Below, in pieces: positions 51,377-64,000 of a stretch of 64,000 bases of DNA. Origin of the DNA: Urophycis tenuis. Taxonomy: Eukaryota; Chordata; Actinopteri; Gadiformes; Phycidae. The position numbers and the translations under genes were made by a program. Below the pieces are notes generated by a model. That model saw nothing but the letters and a program-made list of their open reading frames with translations. It was not told the DNA's origin and did not search any database. Every line of letters begins with the position of its first letter. Position 1 is the stretch's first letter. The stretch covers positions 539,001 through 603,000 of the forward strand of contig JAXIVH010000108.1 in assembly GCA_036785325.1 (NCBI GenBank), read 5' to 3'.

Positions 51377-54300
51377 CAGAACACACATGAATCAGCTTAT
51401 TATTTCGACGACCCATGGGCAAATATAGTCATGCCATACGTCGTTGGAAAGCTTAGATTTCCCCGTTTAAAATGGGCCAATCTCCGAGCAATTTGGTTGC
51501 TCACAGACAAATCTGCGTCAGGTTGACTGAAGTCTACACAGCAGCTAAAGACATACCTTCAACGTTTCAATTAACATCAATCTTTCCTTACAGAACACAA
51601 ATTAATTAGCTTAGTATTTCAACGACCCTTTAGTGAATATAGTCTTGCCATACGCCGTTGGAAAGCTTAGATTTCCCCGCTTATAATGAGCCCATCCTTG
51701 AGCAATTTGGTTGCTCACAGACAAAACTGCGACAGGTTGACTGAAGTCTACCCAGCAGCTAAAAACATACCTTCAACGTTTCAATTAAGATCAATCTTTC
51801 AATAAAGAACAGAAATTAATTAGCTTAGTATTTCAACGACCCATGACTCTATATAGTCTTGCCATACGCCGTTGGGAACCTTAGATTTCCCCGCTTAAAA
51901 AGAGCCCATCCGCGAGCAGTCTGGTTGATCACAGACTAAACTGCGTCAGGTTGACTGAAGTCTACCCAGCAGCTAAAAACATACCTTCAACGTTTCAATT
52001 AACATCAATATTTCCTTACAGAACACAAATTAATTAGCTTAGTATTTCAACGACCCATGAGTCAATATAGTCTTGCCATATGCCGTTGGAAAGCTTAGAT
52101 TTCCCCGCTTAAAATGAGCCCATCCGTGAGCAGTCTGGTTGATCACAGACTAAACTGCGTCAGGTTGAATGAAGTCTACCCAGCAGCTAAAAACATACCT
52201 TTAACGTTTCAATTAACATCAATCTTTCCTTACAGAACACAAATTAATTAGCTTAGTATTTCAACGGCCCTTTGGTGAATATAGTCTTGCCATACGCCGT
52301 CGAAAAGCTTAGATTTCCCCGCTTAAAATGAGCCCATCCGCCAGCAGTCTGGTTGATCACAGACTAAACTGCGTCAGGTTGACTGAAGTCTACCCAGCAG
52401 CTAAAAACATACCTTCAACGTTTCAATTAAGATCAATCTTTCCTTACAGAACACAAATTAATTATTTTAGTATTTCAACGACCCATGAGTCAATATAGTC
52501 TTGCCATACGCCGTTGGAAAGCTTAGATTTCCCCGCTTAAAATGAGCCCATCCCCGAGCAATTTGGTTGCTCAAAGACAAAACTGCGTCAGGTTGACTGA
52601 AGTCTACCCAGCAGCTAAAAACATACCTTCAACGTTTCAATTAACATCAATCTTTCCTTACAGATCACAAATTAATTAGCTTAGTATTTCAACGACCAAT
52701 GAGTCAATATAGTCTTGCCATACCCCGTTGGAAAGCTTAGATTTCCCCGCTTATAATGAGCCCATCCTTGAGCAATTTGGTTGCTCACAGACAAAACTGT
52801 GTCAGGTTGAGTGAAGTCTACCCAGCAGCTAAAAACATACCTTCAACGTTTCAATTAACATCAATCTTCCCTTACAGAACACAAATTAATTATCTTAGTA
52901 TTTCAACGACCCATGAGTCAATATAGTCTTGCCATACGCCGTTGGAAAGCTTAGATTTCCCCGCTTAAAATGAGCCCATCTCCGAGCGATTTGGTTGCTC
53001 AGAGACAAAACTGCGTCAGGTTGACTGAAGTCTACCCAGCAGCTAAAAACATACCTTCAACGTTTCAATTAACATCAATCTTTCCTTACAGATCACAAAT
53101 TAATTAGCTTAGTATTTCAACGACCCATGACTCTATATAGTCTTGCCATACGCCGTTGGAAAGCTTAGATTTCCCCGCTTAAAATGAGCCCATCCGCGAG
53201 CAGTCTGGTTGCTCACAGACAAAACTGCGACAGGTTGACTGAAGTCTACCCAGCAGCTAAAAACATACCTTCAACGTTTCAATTAAGATCAATCTTTCAA
53301 TAAAGAACAGAAATTAATTAGCTTAGTATTTCAACGACCCATGACTCTATATAGTCTAGCCATACGCCGTTGGGAACCTTAGATTTCCCCGCTTAAAAAG
53401 AGCCCATCCGCGAGCATTCTGGTTGATCACAGACTAAACTGCGTCAGGTTGACTGAAGTCTACCCAGCAGCTAAAAACATACCTTCAACGTTTCAATTAA
53501 CATCAATCTTTCCTTACAGAACACAAATTAATTAGCTTAGTATTTCAACGACCAATGAGTCAATATAGTCTTGCCATACGCCGTTGGAAAGCTTAGATTT
53601 CCCCGCTTAAAATGAGCCCATCCGCGAGCAGTCTGGTTGCTCACAGACAAAACTGCGACAGGTTGACTGAAGTCTACCCAGCAGCTAAAAACATACCTTC
53701 AACGTTTCAATTAACATCAATCTTTCAATAAAGAACAGAAATTAATCAGCTTAGTATTTCAACGACCCATGACTCTATATAGTCTTGCCATACGCCGTTG
53801 GGAACCTTAGATTTCCCCGCTTAAAAAGAGCCCATCCGCGAGCAGTCTGGTTGATCACAGACTAAACTGCGTCAGGTTGACTGAAGTCTACCCAGCAGCT
53901 AAAAACATACCTTCAACGTTTCAATTAACATCAATCTTTCCTTACAGATCACAAATTAATTAGCTTAGTATTTCAACGACCCATGAGTCAATATAGTCTT
54001 GCCATACGCCGTTGGAAAGCTTAGATTTCCCCGCTTATAATGAGCCCATCCTTGAGCAATTTGGTTGCTCACAGACAAAACTGTGTCAGGTTGAGTGAAG
54101 TCTACCCAGCAGCTAAAAACATACCTTAAACGTTTCAATTAACATCAATCTTTCCTTACAGAACACAAATTAATTAGCTTAGTATTTCAACGACCCTTTG
54201 GTGAATATAGTCTTGCCATACGCCGTTGGAAAGCTTAGATTTCCCCGCTTAAAATGAGCCCATCCCCGAGCGATTTGGTTGCTCAGAGACAAAACTGCGT

Positions 54301-54782
54301 CAGGTTGAATGAAGTCTACCCAGCAGCTAAAAACATACCTTCAACGTTTCAATTAACATCAATCTTTCCTTACAGATCACAAATTAATTAGCTTAGTATT
54401 TCAACGACCAATGAGTCAATATAGTCTTGCCATACGCCGTTGGAAAGCTTAGATTTCCCCGCTTAAAATGAGCCCATCCGCGAGCAGTCTGGTTGCTCAC
54501 AGACAAAACTGCGACAGGTTGACTGAAGTCTACCCAGCAGCTAAAAACATACCTTAAACGTTTCAATTAAGATCAATCTTTCAATAAAGAACAGAAATTA
54601 ATTAGCTTAGTATTTCAACGACCCATGACTCAATATAGTCTTGCCATACGCCGTTGGGAACCTTAGATTTCCCCGCTTAAAATGAGCCCATCCGCGAGCA
54701 ATTTGGTTGCTCACAGACTAAACTGCGTCAGGTTGAATGAAGTCTACCCAGCAGCTAAAAACATACCTTCAACTTTTCAATT
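51377..54782 (+). repeat. Satellite block between inserts 7 and 8 (16 monomers)
   Basis: 3,406 bp, exactly 16 x 214 minus 18. Mixed class B, C and gggaacc monomers with aataaag variants near 51800, 53300, 53728 and 54576. The last monomers before insert 8 repeat the order of a composite unit. Confidence 0.95.
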
Positions 54783-55750
54783 CACGCGTTTTTTTTGTAA
54801 TACGTGTAGCTATGATAAAGGACACATGTTTTGGCCTGTTTTATTATTCATAGTTGGCTTAACAGTAATAGAATATTATTATATGCTATAAGTGACCAGA
54901 CGTCCGAGATCAAAACTGGGAGCATAATCCCCGAGAAGGGGGAAAAAAAGGGTCAGCTATGTTTAAGTATATATATATATGTGTGTGTATATATGCGTGT
55001 GTGTGTGTGTATATACGTGCGCGCGTGTGTGTGTGTGTGTGTGTGTGTTTTAATCACTTACTTGGAACGGCATGATCCCACATCGCTGTGAAGGGATGGC
55101 GTTAACCAGGTGGGCGTGCAACCCCTCGAGAGAGTTGCTGCCTCACCGGCACTTGTACTTGTTCAGCCGGATGCAGTTCTTCACAACCACCTTCACAGAG
55201 ACATACAGCTGTATGCCAGGGGGGTCATGTAACACACAACCTATTGCAAGGTCCTCATTTATGCTGGTGTCATTTTGAAATGTTACCATATACAAGTTTG
55301 AATGGTTTTGACACACGATGACTGCAGAGACAGCTGCAGGATGGCCCACGAAGCAGGACGGAGGGGGCCTGTGGCTGTGCGGGGAGGACCAGCGGTATGG
55401 GTGCCGCCGACACAGGGGGCGGGCGGGCCACAGGCTGACGCAGCAGGAGGCCTCGGCTGGAGGCGGGTGGGCGCAGGAGGCTTCGGCCGGGTGGAGGACG
55501 ACAACGCAGTGGGCTGAACGGGCCGGTTGGTGGGAGTCACAGGCTCTGGCTCATCAACAAATAACCTGGAAATATAAAATACACACGTGATCAGTATTGA
55601 TATTGATATCTTTTATAAGAACACTGTTCATACCGTTTACACTTTTTATACAACTGTTTATACAATGTCCATACTGTTTATTTATTAATGTTTATCACTG
55701 AAAAATAAAGGTGACTTGGGACTTGTGTGCTATTTTCTTTCCACAGCCAA
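54783..55750 (+). repeat. Non-satellite insert copy 8 (968 bp)
   Basis: An isolated full-length copy with gttttattattc and tatatacgtg, a combination not seen in the two clusters. Its right flank is the recombinant monomer type also found after copy 4, with a private catgatatacg. Confidence 0.95.
55062..55565 (-). pseudogene. Minus-strand pseudo-exon, copy 8
   Basis: Same boundaries and in-frame TGA as copy 2. Confidence 0.45.
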
Positions 55751-58700
55751 CAGAACACACATGAATCAGCTTATTATTTCGACGACCCATGGGCAAATAT
55801 AGTCATGATATACGTCGTTGGAAAGCTTAGATTTCCCCGCTTAAAATGAGCCCATCCGCGAGCAGTCTGGTTGCTCACAGACAAAACTGCGACAGGTTGA
55901 CTGAAGTCTACCCAGCAGCTAAAAACATACCTTCAACGTTTCAATTAAGATCAATCTTTCAATAAAGAACAGAAATTAATTAGCTTAGTATTTCAACGAC
56001 CCCTGACTCTATATAGTCTTGCCATACGCCGTTGGGAACCTTAGATTTCCCCGCTTAAAAAGAGCCCATCCGCGAGCAGTCTGGTTGATCACAGACTAAA
56101 CTGCGTCAGGTTGACTGAAGTCTACCCAGCAGCTAAAAACATACCTTCAACGTTTCAATTAACATCAATATTTCCTTACAGAACACAAATTAATTAGCTT
56201 AGTATTTCAACGACCCATGAGTCAATATAGTCTTGCCATACGCCGTTGGAAAGCTTAGATTTCCCCGCTTAAAATGAGCCCATCCGCGAGCAGTCTGGTT
56301 GATCACAGACTAAACTGCGTCAGGTTGACTGAAGTCTACCCAGCAGCTAAAAACATACCTTAAACGTTTCAATTAACATCAATCTTTCCTTACAGAACAC
56401 AAATTAATTAGCTTAGTATTTCAACGGCCCTTTGGTGAATATAGTCTTGCCATACGCCGTCGAAAAGCTTAGATTTCCCCGCTTAAAATGAGCCCATCCG
56501 CCAGCAGTCTGGTTGATCACAGACTAAACTGCGTCAGGTTGACTGAAGTCTACCCAGCAGCTAAAAACATACCTTCAACGTTTCAATTAAGATCAATCTT
56601 TCCTTACAGAACACAAATTAATTATTTTAGTATTTCAACGACCCATGAGTCAATATAGTCTTGCCATACGCCGTTGGAAAGCTTAGATTTCCCCGCTTAA
56701 AATGAGCCCATCCGCGAGCAGTCTGGTTGATCACAGACTAAACTGCGTCAGGTTGACTGAAGTCTACCCAGCAGCTAAAAACATACCTTAAACGTTTCAA
56801 TTAACATCAATCTTTCCTTACAGAACACAAATTAATTAGCTTAGTATTTCAACGACCCATGAGTCAATATAGTCTTGCCATACGCCGTTGGAAAGCGTAG
56901 ATTTCCCCGCTTAAAATGAGCCCATCCGCGAGCAGTCTGGTTGATCACAGACTGAACTGCGTCAGGTTGACTGAAGTCTACCCAGCAGCTTAAAACATAC
57001 CTTCAACGTTTCAATTAACATCAATCTTTCCTTACAGAACACAAATTAATTAGCTTAGTATTTCAATGACCCATGAGGCAATATAGTCTTGCAATAAGCC
57101 GTTGGAAAGCTTAGATTTCCCCGCTTAAAATGAGCCCATCCGCGAGCAGTCTGGTTGATCACAGACTAAACTGCGTCAGGTTGAATGAAGTCTACCCAGC
57201 AGCTAAAAACATACCTTTAACGTTTCAATTAACATCAATCTTTCCTTACAGAACACAAATTAATTAGCTTAGTATTTCAAAGGCCCTTTGGTGAATATAG
57301 TCTTGCCATACGCCGTTGAAAAGCTTAGATTTCCCCGCTTAAAATGAGCCCATCCGCCAGCAGTCTGGTTGATCACAGACTAAACTGCGTCAGGTTGAAT
57401 GAAGTCTACCCAGCAGCTAAAAACATACCTTTAACGTTTCAATTAACATCAATCTTTCCTTACAGAACACAAATTAATTAGCTTAGTATTTCAACGACCC
57501 TTTGGTGAATATAGTCTTGCCATACGCCGTTGGAAAGCTTAGATTTCCCCGCTCATAATGAGCCCATCCCCGAGCAATTTGGTTGCTCGCAGACTAAACT
57601 GCGTCAAGTTGACTGAAGTCTACCCAGCAGCTAAAAACATACCTTCAACGTTTCAATTAACATCAATCTTTCCTTACAGAACACAAATTAATTAGCTTAG
57701 TATTTCAACGACCCATGAGTCAATATAGTCTTGCCATACGCCGTTGGAAAGCTTAGATTTCCCCGCTTAAAATGAGCCCATCCGCGAGCAGTCTGGTTGA
57801 TCACAGACTAAACTGCGTCAGGTTGACTGAAGTCTACCCAGCAGCTAAAAACATACCTTCAACGTTTCAATTAACATCAATCTTTCCTTACAGAACACAA
57901 ATTAATTAGCTTAGTATTTCAACGACCCATGAGTCAATATAGTCTTGCCATACGCCGTTGGAAAGCTTAGATTTCCCCGCTTAAAATGAGCCCATCCGCG
58001 AGCAGTCTGGTTGATCACAGACTAAACTGCGTCAGGTTGACTGAAGTCTACCCAGAAGCTAAAAACATACCTTAAACGTTTCAATTAACATCAATCTTTC
58101 CTTACAGAACACAAATTAATTAGCTTAGTATTTCAACGACCCATGAGTCAATATAGTCTTGCCATACGCCGTTGGAAAGCTTAGATTTCCCCGCTTAAAA
58201 TGAGCCCATCCGCGAGCAGTCTGGTTGATCACAGACTAAACTGCGTCAGGTTGACTGAAGTCTACCCAGCAGCTTAAAACATACCTTCAACGTTTCAATT
58301 AACATCAATCTTTCCTTACAGAACACAAATTAATTAGCTTAGTATTTCAATGACCCATGAGGCAATATAGTCTTGCAATACGCCGTTGGAAAGCTTAGAT
58401 TTCCCCGCTTAAAATGAGCCCATCCGCGAGCAGTCTAGTTGATCACAGACTAAACTGCGTCAGGTTGAATGAAGTCTTCCCAGCAGCTAAAAACATACCT
58501 TTAACGTTTCAATTAACATCAATCTTTCCTTACAGAACACAAATTAATTAGCTTAGTATTTCAAAGGCCCTTTGGTGAATATAGTCTTGCCATACGCCGT
58601 TGGGAACCTTAGATTTCCCCGCTTAAAAAGAGCCCATCCGCGAGCAGTCTGGTTGATCACAGACTAAACTGCGTCAGGTTGACTGAAGTCTACCCAGCAG

Positions 58701-61700
58701 CTAAAAACATACCTTCAACTTTTCAATTAACATCAATCTTTCCTTACAGATCACAAATTAATTAGCTTAGTATTTCAACGACCCATGAGTCAATATAGTC
58801 TTGCCATACGCCGTTGGAAAGCTTAGATTTCCCCGCTTATAATGAGCCCATCCTTGAGCAATTTGGTTGCTCACAGACAAAACTGTGTCAGGTTGAGTGA
58901 AGTCTACCCAGCAGCTAAAAACATACCTTAAACGTTTCAATTAACATCAATCTTTCCTTACAGAACACAAATTAATTAGCTTAGTATTTCAACGACCCTT
59001 TGGTGAATATAGTCTTGCCATACGCCGTTGGAAAGCTTAGATTTCCCCGCTTAAAATGAGCCCATCCGCCAGCAGTCTGGTTGATCACAGACAAAACTGC
59101 GTCAGGTTGACTGAAGTCTACCCAGCAGCTAAAAACATACCTTCAACGTTTCAATTAACATCAATCTTTCCTTACAGATCAAAAATTAATTAGCTTAGTA
59201 TTTCAACGACCAATGAGTCAATATAGTCTTGCCATACGCCGTTGGAAAGCTTAGATTTCCCCGCTTAAAATGAGCCCATCCGCGAGCAGTCTGGTTGATC
59301 ACAGACTAAACTGCGTCAGGTTGACTGAAGTCTACCCAGCAGCTAAAAACATACCTTCAACGTTTCAATTAACATCAATCTTTCCTTACAGAACACAAAT
59401 TAATTAGCTTAGTATTTCAATGACCCATGAGGCAATATAGTCTTGCAATACGCCGTTGGAAAGCTTAGATTTCCCCGCTTAAAATGAGCCCATTCGCGAG
59501 CAGTCTGGTTGATCACAGACTAAACTGCGTCAGGTTGAATGAAGTCTACCCAGCAGCTAAAAACATACCTTCAACGTTTCAATTAACATCAATCTTTCCT
59601 TACAGAACACAAATTAATTAGCTTAGTATTTCAACGACCCATGAGTCAATATAGTCTTGCCATACGCCGTTGAAAAGCTTAGATTTCCCCGCTTAAAATG
59701 AGCCCATCCGCCAGCAGTCTGGTTGATCACAGACTAAACTGCGTCAGGTTGAATGAAGTCTACCCAGCAGCTAAAAACATACCTTTAACGTTTCAATTAA
59801 CATCAATCTTTCCTTACAGAACACAAATTAATTAGCTTAGTATTTCAACGGCCCTTTGGTGAATATAGTCTTGCCATACGCCGTCGAAAAGCTTTGATTT
59901 CCCCGCTTAAAATGAGCCCATCCGCCAGCAGTCTGGTTGATCACAGACTAAACTGCGTCAGGTTTACTGAAGTCTACCCAGCAGCTAAAAACATACCTTA
60001 AACGTTTCAATTAACATCAATCTTTCCTTACAGAACACAAATTAATTAGCTTAGTATTTCAACGATCCTTTGGTGAATATAGTCTTGCCATACGCCGTTA
60101 GAAAGCTTAGATTTCCCCGCTTATAATGAGCCCATCCTTGAGCAATTTGGTTGCTCACAGACAAAACTGTGTCAGGTTGAGTGAAGTCTACCCAGCAGCT
60201 AAAAACATACCTTCAACGTTTCAATTAACATCAATCTTTCCTTACAGAACACAAATTAATTAGCTTAGTATTTCGACGACCCATGAGTCAATATAGTCTT
60301 GCCATACGCCGTTGGAAAGCTTAGATTTCCCCGCTTAAAATGAGCCCATCCCCGAGCGATTTGGTTGCTCAGAGACAAAACTGCGTCAGGTTGACTGAAG
60401 TCTACCCAGCAGCTAAAAACATACCTTCAACGTTTCAATTAACATCAATCTTTCCTTACAGATCACAAATTAATTAGCTTAGTATTTCAACGACCAATGA
60501 GTCAATATAGTCTTGCCATACCCCGTTGGAAAGCTTAGATTTCCCCGCTTAAAATGAGCCCATCCGCGAGCAGTCTGGTTGCTCACAGACAAAACTGCGA
60601 CAGGTTGACTGAAGTCTACCCAGCAGCTAAAAACATACCTTCTACGTTTCAATTAAGATCAATCTTTCAATAAAGAACAGAAATTAATTAGCTTAGTATT
60701 TCAACGACCCATGACTCTATATAGTCTTGCCATACGCCGTTGGGAACCTTAGATTTCCCCGCTTAAAAAGAGCCCATCCGCGAGCAGTCTGGTTGATCAC
60801 AGACTAAACTGCGTCAGGTTGACTGAAGTCTACCCAGCAGCTAAAAACATACCTTCAACGTTTCAATTAACATCAATCTTTCCTTACAGAACACAAATTA
60901 ATTAGCTTAGTATTTCAACGACCCATGAGTCAATATAGTCTTGCCATACGCCGTTGGAAAGCTTAGATTTCCCCGCTTAAAATGAGCCCATCCGCGAGCA
61001 GTCTGGTTGCTCACAGACAAAACTGCGACAGGTTGACTGAAGTCTACCCAGCAGCTAAAAACATACCTTCAACGTTTCAATTAAGATCAATCTTTCAATA
61101 AAGAACAGAAATTAATTAGCTTAGTATTTCAACGGCCCTTTGGTGAATATAGTCTTGCCATACGCCGTCGAAAAGCTTTGATTTCCCCGCTTAAAATGAG
61201 CCCATCCGCCAGCAGTCTGGTTGATCACAGACTAAACTGCGTCAGGTTGACTGAAGTCTACCCAGCAGCTAAAAACATACCTTAAACGTTTCAATTAACA
61301 TCAATGTTTCCTTACAGAACACAAATTAATTAGCTTAGTATTTCAACGACCCTTTGGTGAATATAGTCTTGCCATACGCCGTTTGAAAGCTTAGATTTCC
61401 CCGCTTAAAATGAGCCCATCCGCGAGCAGTCTGGTTGATCACAGACTGAACTGCGTCAGGTTGACTGAAGTCTACCCAGCAGCTAAAAACATACCTTCAA
61501 CGTTTCAATTAACATCAATCTTTCCTTACAGATCACAAATTAATTAGCTTAGTATTTCAACGACCCATGAGTCAATATAGTCTTGCCATACGCCGTTGAA
61601 AAGCTTCGATTTCCCCGCTTAAAATGAGCCCATCCCCGAGCCATTTGGTTGCTCAGAGACAAAACTGCGTCAGGTTGACTGAAGTCTACCCAGCAGCTAA

Positions 61701-61938
61701 AAACATACCTTCAACGTTTCAATTAAGATCAATCTTTCAATAAAGAACAGAAATTAATTAGCTTAGTATTTCAACGACCCATGACTCAATATAGTCTTGC
61801 CATACGCCGTTGGGAACCTTAGATTTCCCCGCTTAAAATGAGCCCATCCGCGAGCAATTTGGTTGCTCACAGACTAAACTGCGTCAGGTTGAATGAAGTC
61901 TACCCAGCAGCTAAAAACATACCTTCAACTTTTCAATT
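55751..61938 (+). repeat. Satellite block between inserts 8 and 9 (29 monomers)
   Basis: 6,188 bp, exactly 29 x 214 minus 18. It begins with a recombinant monomer like that after copy 4. It contains the third copy of a 3.7-kb segment and ends with class C and gggaacc monomers leading to insert 9. No gene is seen. Confidence 0.95.
56660..60350 (+). repeat. Third copy of a 17-monomer segment
   Basis: It matches 37023-40713 at a constant 19,637-bp shift (aaagcg at 56892 versus 37255; ttagaaag at 60098 versus 40461) and also 10.3-13.6 kb. The match breaks near 60350, where gcgatttgg replaces ccaagcaatttgg. Confidence 0.85.
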
Positions 61939-62909
61939 CACGCGTTTTTTTTGTAATACGTGTAGCTATGATAAAGGACACATGTTTTGGCCTGTTTTAT
62001 TATTCATAGTTGGCTTAACAGTAATAGAATATTATTATATGCTATAAGTGACCAGACGTCCGAGATCAAAACTGGGAGCATAATCCCCGAGAAGGGGGAA
62101 AAAAAGGGTCAGCTATGTTTAAGTATATATATATATGTGTGTGTATATATGCGTGTGTGTGTGTGTATATATGTGCGCGCATGTGTGTGTGTGTGTGTGT
62201 GTGTTTTAATCACTTACTTGGAACGGCATGATCCCACATCGCTGTGAAGGGATGGCGTTAACCAGGTGGGCGTGCAACCCCTCGAGAGAGTTGCTGCCTC
62301 ACCGGCACTTGTACTTGTTCAGCCGGATGCAGTTCTTCACAACCACCTTCACAGAGACATACAGCTGTATGCCAGGGGGGTCATGTAACACACAACCTAT
62401 TGCAAGGTCCTCATTTATGCTGGTGTCATTTTGAAATGTTACAATATACAAGTTTGAATGGTTTTGACACACGATGACTGCAGAGACAGCTGCAGGATGG
62501 CCCACGAAGCAGGACGGAGGGGGCCTGTGGCTGTGCGGGGAGGACCAGCGGTATGGGTGCCGCCGACACAGGGGGCGGGCGGGCCACAGGCTGACGCAGC
62601 AGGAGGCCTCGGCTGGAGGCGGGTGGGCGCAGGAGGCTTCGGCCGGGTGGAGGACGACAACGCAGTGGGCTGAACGGGCCGGTTGGTGGGAGTCACAGGC
62701 TCTGGCTCATCAACAAATAACCTGGAAATATAAAATACACACGTGATCAGTATTGATATTGATATCTTTTATAAGAACACTGTTCATACCGTTTACACTT
62801 TTTATACAACTGTTTATACAATGTCCATACTGTTTATTTATTAATGTTTATCACTGAAAAATAAAGGTGACTTGGTATGACTTGTGTGCTATTTTCTTTC
62901 CACAGCCAA
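61939..62909 (+). repeat. Non-satellite insert copy 9 (971 bp)
   Basis: An isolated full-length copy with gttttattattc, a private gcgcgcatgtg in the microsatellite, gttacaatata instead of gttaccatata, and a 3-bp gain (cttggtatgacttg). It is the most divergent insert copy. Confidence 0.95.
62218..62721 (-). pseudogene. Minus-strand pseudo-exon, copy 9
   Basis: Same boundaries and in-frame TGA as copy 2. The ccatat to caatat change converts Met to Ile in the second frame. Confidence 0.45.
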
Positions 62910-64000
62910 CAGAACACACATGAATCAGCTTATTATTTCGACGACCCATGGGCAAATATAGTCATGCCATACGTCGTTGGAAAGCTTCGATTTCCCCGCT
63001 TAAAATGAGCCCATCCCCTAGCGATTTGGTTGCTCAGAGACAAAACTGCGTCAGGTTGACTGAAGTCTACCCAGCAGCTAAAAACATACCTTCAACGTTT
63101 CAATTAAGATCAATCTTTCAATAAAGAACAGAAATTAATTAGCTTAGTATTTCAACGACCCATGACTCAATATAGTCTTGCCATACGCCGTTGGGAACCT
63201 TAGATTTCCCCGCTTAAAATGAGCCCATCCGCGAGCAATTTGGTTGCTCACAGACTAAACTGCTTCAGGTTGACTGAAGTCTACCCAGCAGCTAAAAACA
63301 TACCTTCAACGTTTCAATTAACATCAATCTTTCCTTACAGAACACAAATTAATTAGCTTAGTATTTCAATGACCCATGAGTCAATATAGTCTTGCCATAC
63401 GCCGTTGGAAAGCTTAGATTTCCCCGCTTAAAATGAGCCCATCCGCGAGCAGTCTGGTTGATCACAGACTAAACTGCGTCAGGTGGAATGAAGTCTACCC
63501 AGCAGCTAAAAACATACCTTTAACGTTTCAATTAACATCAATCTTTCCTTACAGTACACAAATTAATTAGCTTAGTATTTCAACGGCCCCTTGGTGAATA
63601 TAGTCTTGCCATACGCCGTCGAAAAGCTTTGATTTCCCCGCTTAAAATGAGCCCATCCGCCAGCAGTCTGGTTGATCACAGACTAAACTGCGTCAGGTTG
63701 ACTGAAGTCTACCCAGCAGCTAAAAACATACCTTAAACGTTTCAATTAACATCAATCTTTCCTTACAGAACACAAATTAATTAGCTTAGTATTTCAACGA
63801 CCCTTTGGTGAATATAGTCTTGCCATACGCCGTTGGAAAGCTTAGATTTCCCCGCTTATGATGAGCCCATCCTTGAGCAATTTGGTTGCTCACAGACAAA
63901 ACTGTGTCAGGTTGAGTGAAGTCTACCCAGCAGCTAAAAACATACCTTCAACGTTTCAATTAACATCAATCTTTCCTTACAGAACATAAATTAATTATCT
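62910..64000 (+). repeat. Satellite block after insert 9, array continues
   Basis: About five monomers. The first is a second recombinant type: the diverged beginning (atgggcaaatatagtcatgcc, tacgtcg) joined to a class B monomer with cttcgatttcc and cccctagcgatttgg. An aataaag variant lies near 63120. The array runs off the window in mid-monomer. Confidence 0.95.

Larger units (their letters stand above)
36809..51728 (+). repeat. Large segmental duplication, right copy
   Basis: It matches 10059 to about 24173. It keeps the cttataatg monomer near 39163 that is missing at about 12390, and the full-length insert corresponding to truncated copy 1. It ends inside a class B monomer at about 51728, where cacagacaaaactg passes into gcgacagg from another unit. 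Confidence 0.85.

Noticed and set aside
1..64000. tRNA, rRNA or telomere repeats.
   Set aside because: No cloverleaf with a B-box, no recognisable rRNA core and no TTAGGG-type repeats were seen.

Overview
The window is a eukaryotic tandem-repeat array with no intact gene. About 55.7 kb (87%) is one satellite family with a 214-bp monomer, roughly 260 copies in a single orientation, running off both ends. The other 8.3 kb (13%) is nine copies of one non-satellite insert, about 970 bp when complete. I see no operons, rRNA, tRNA or CRISPR array. The likely source is a pericentromeric or other heterochromatic array in an animal genome. A fish is my best guess, from a (TG)n/(TA)n microsatellite and a decayed minus-strand coding exon inside the insert that recalls uncharacterised fish proteins. 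The species assignment is inference only.

Layout. 1-18546 is pure satellite, with a 15-monomer (3,210-bp) higher-order repeat at 1, 6635 and 9845. 18547-26269 holds insert copies 1-4, separated by seven satellite monomers each, giving a 2,448-2,450-bp composite higher-order repeat; copy 1 has a 591-bp internal deletion. 26270-45510 is again pure satellite (90 monomers, net one base short). 45511-51376 holds insert copies 5-7 with the same 2.45-kb spacing. Copies 8 (54783-55750) and 9 (61939-62909) stand alone in satellite.

Most of 10.06-24.2 kb is duplicated at 36.8-51.7 kb (shift 26,750, then 26,964, then 27,555 bp). A shorter piece (37.0-40.7 kb) occurs a third time at 56.66-60.35 kb. The intact intervals between inserts all equal a whole number of monomers minus the same 18 bp, so one insertion event followed by repeated unequal exchange explains every copy.

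The main monomer classes carry different short inverted repeats at the same position. The monomer directly downstream of the insert is the most diverged and may be closest to the ancestral unit. There is no sign of a functional protein system; the interest lies in satellite evolution and in a gene fragment carried within a satellite.
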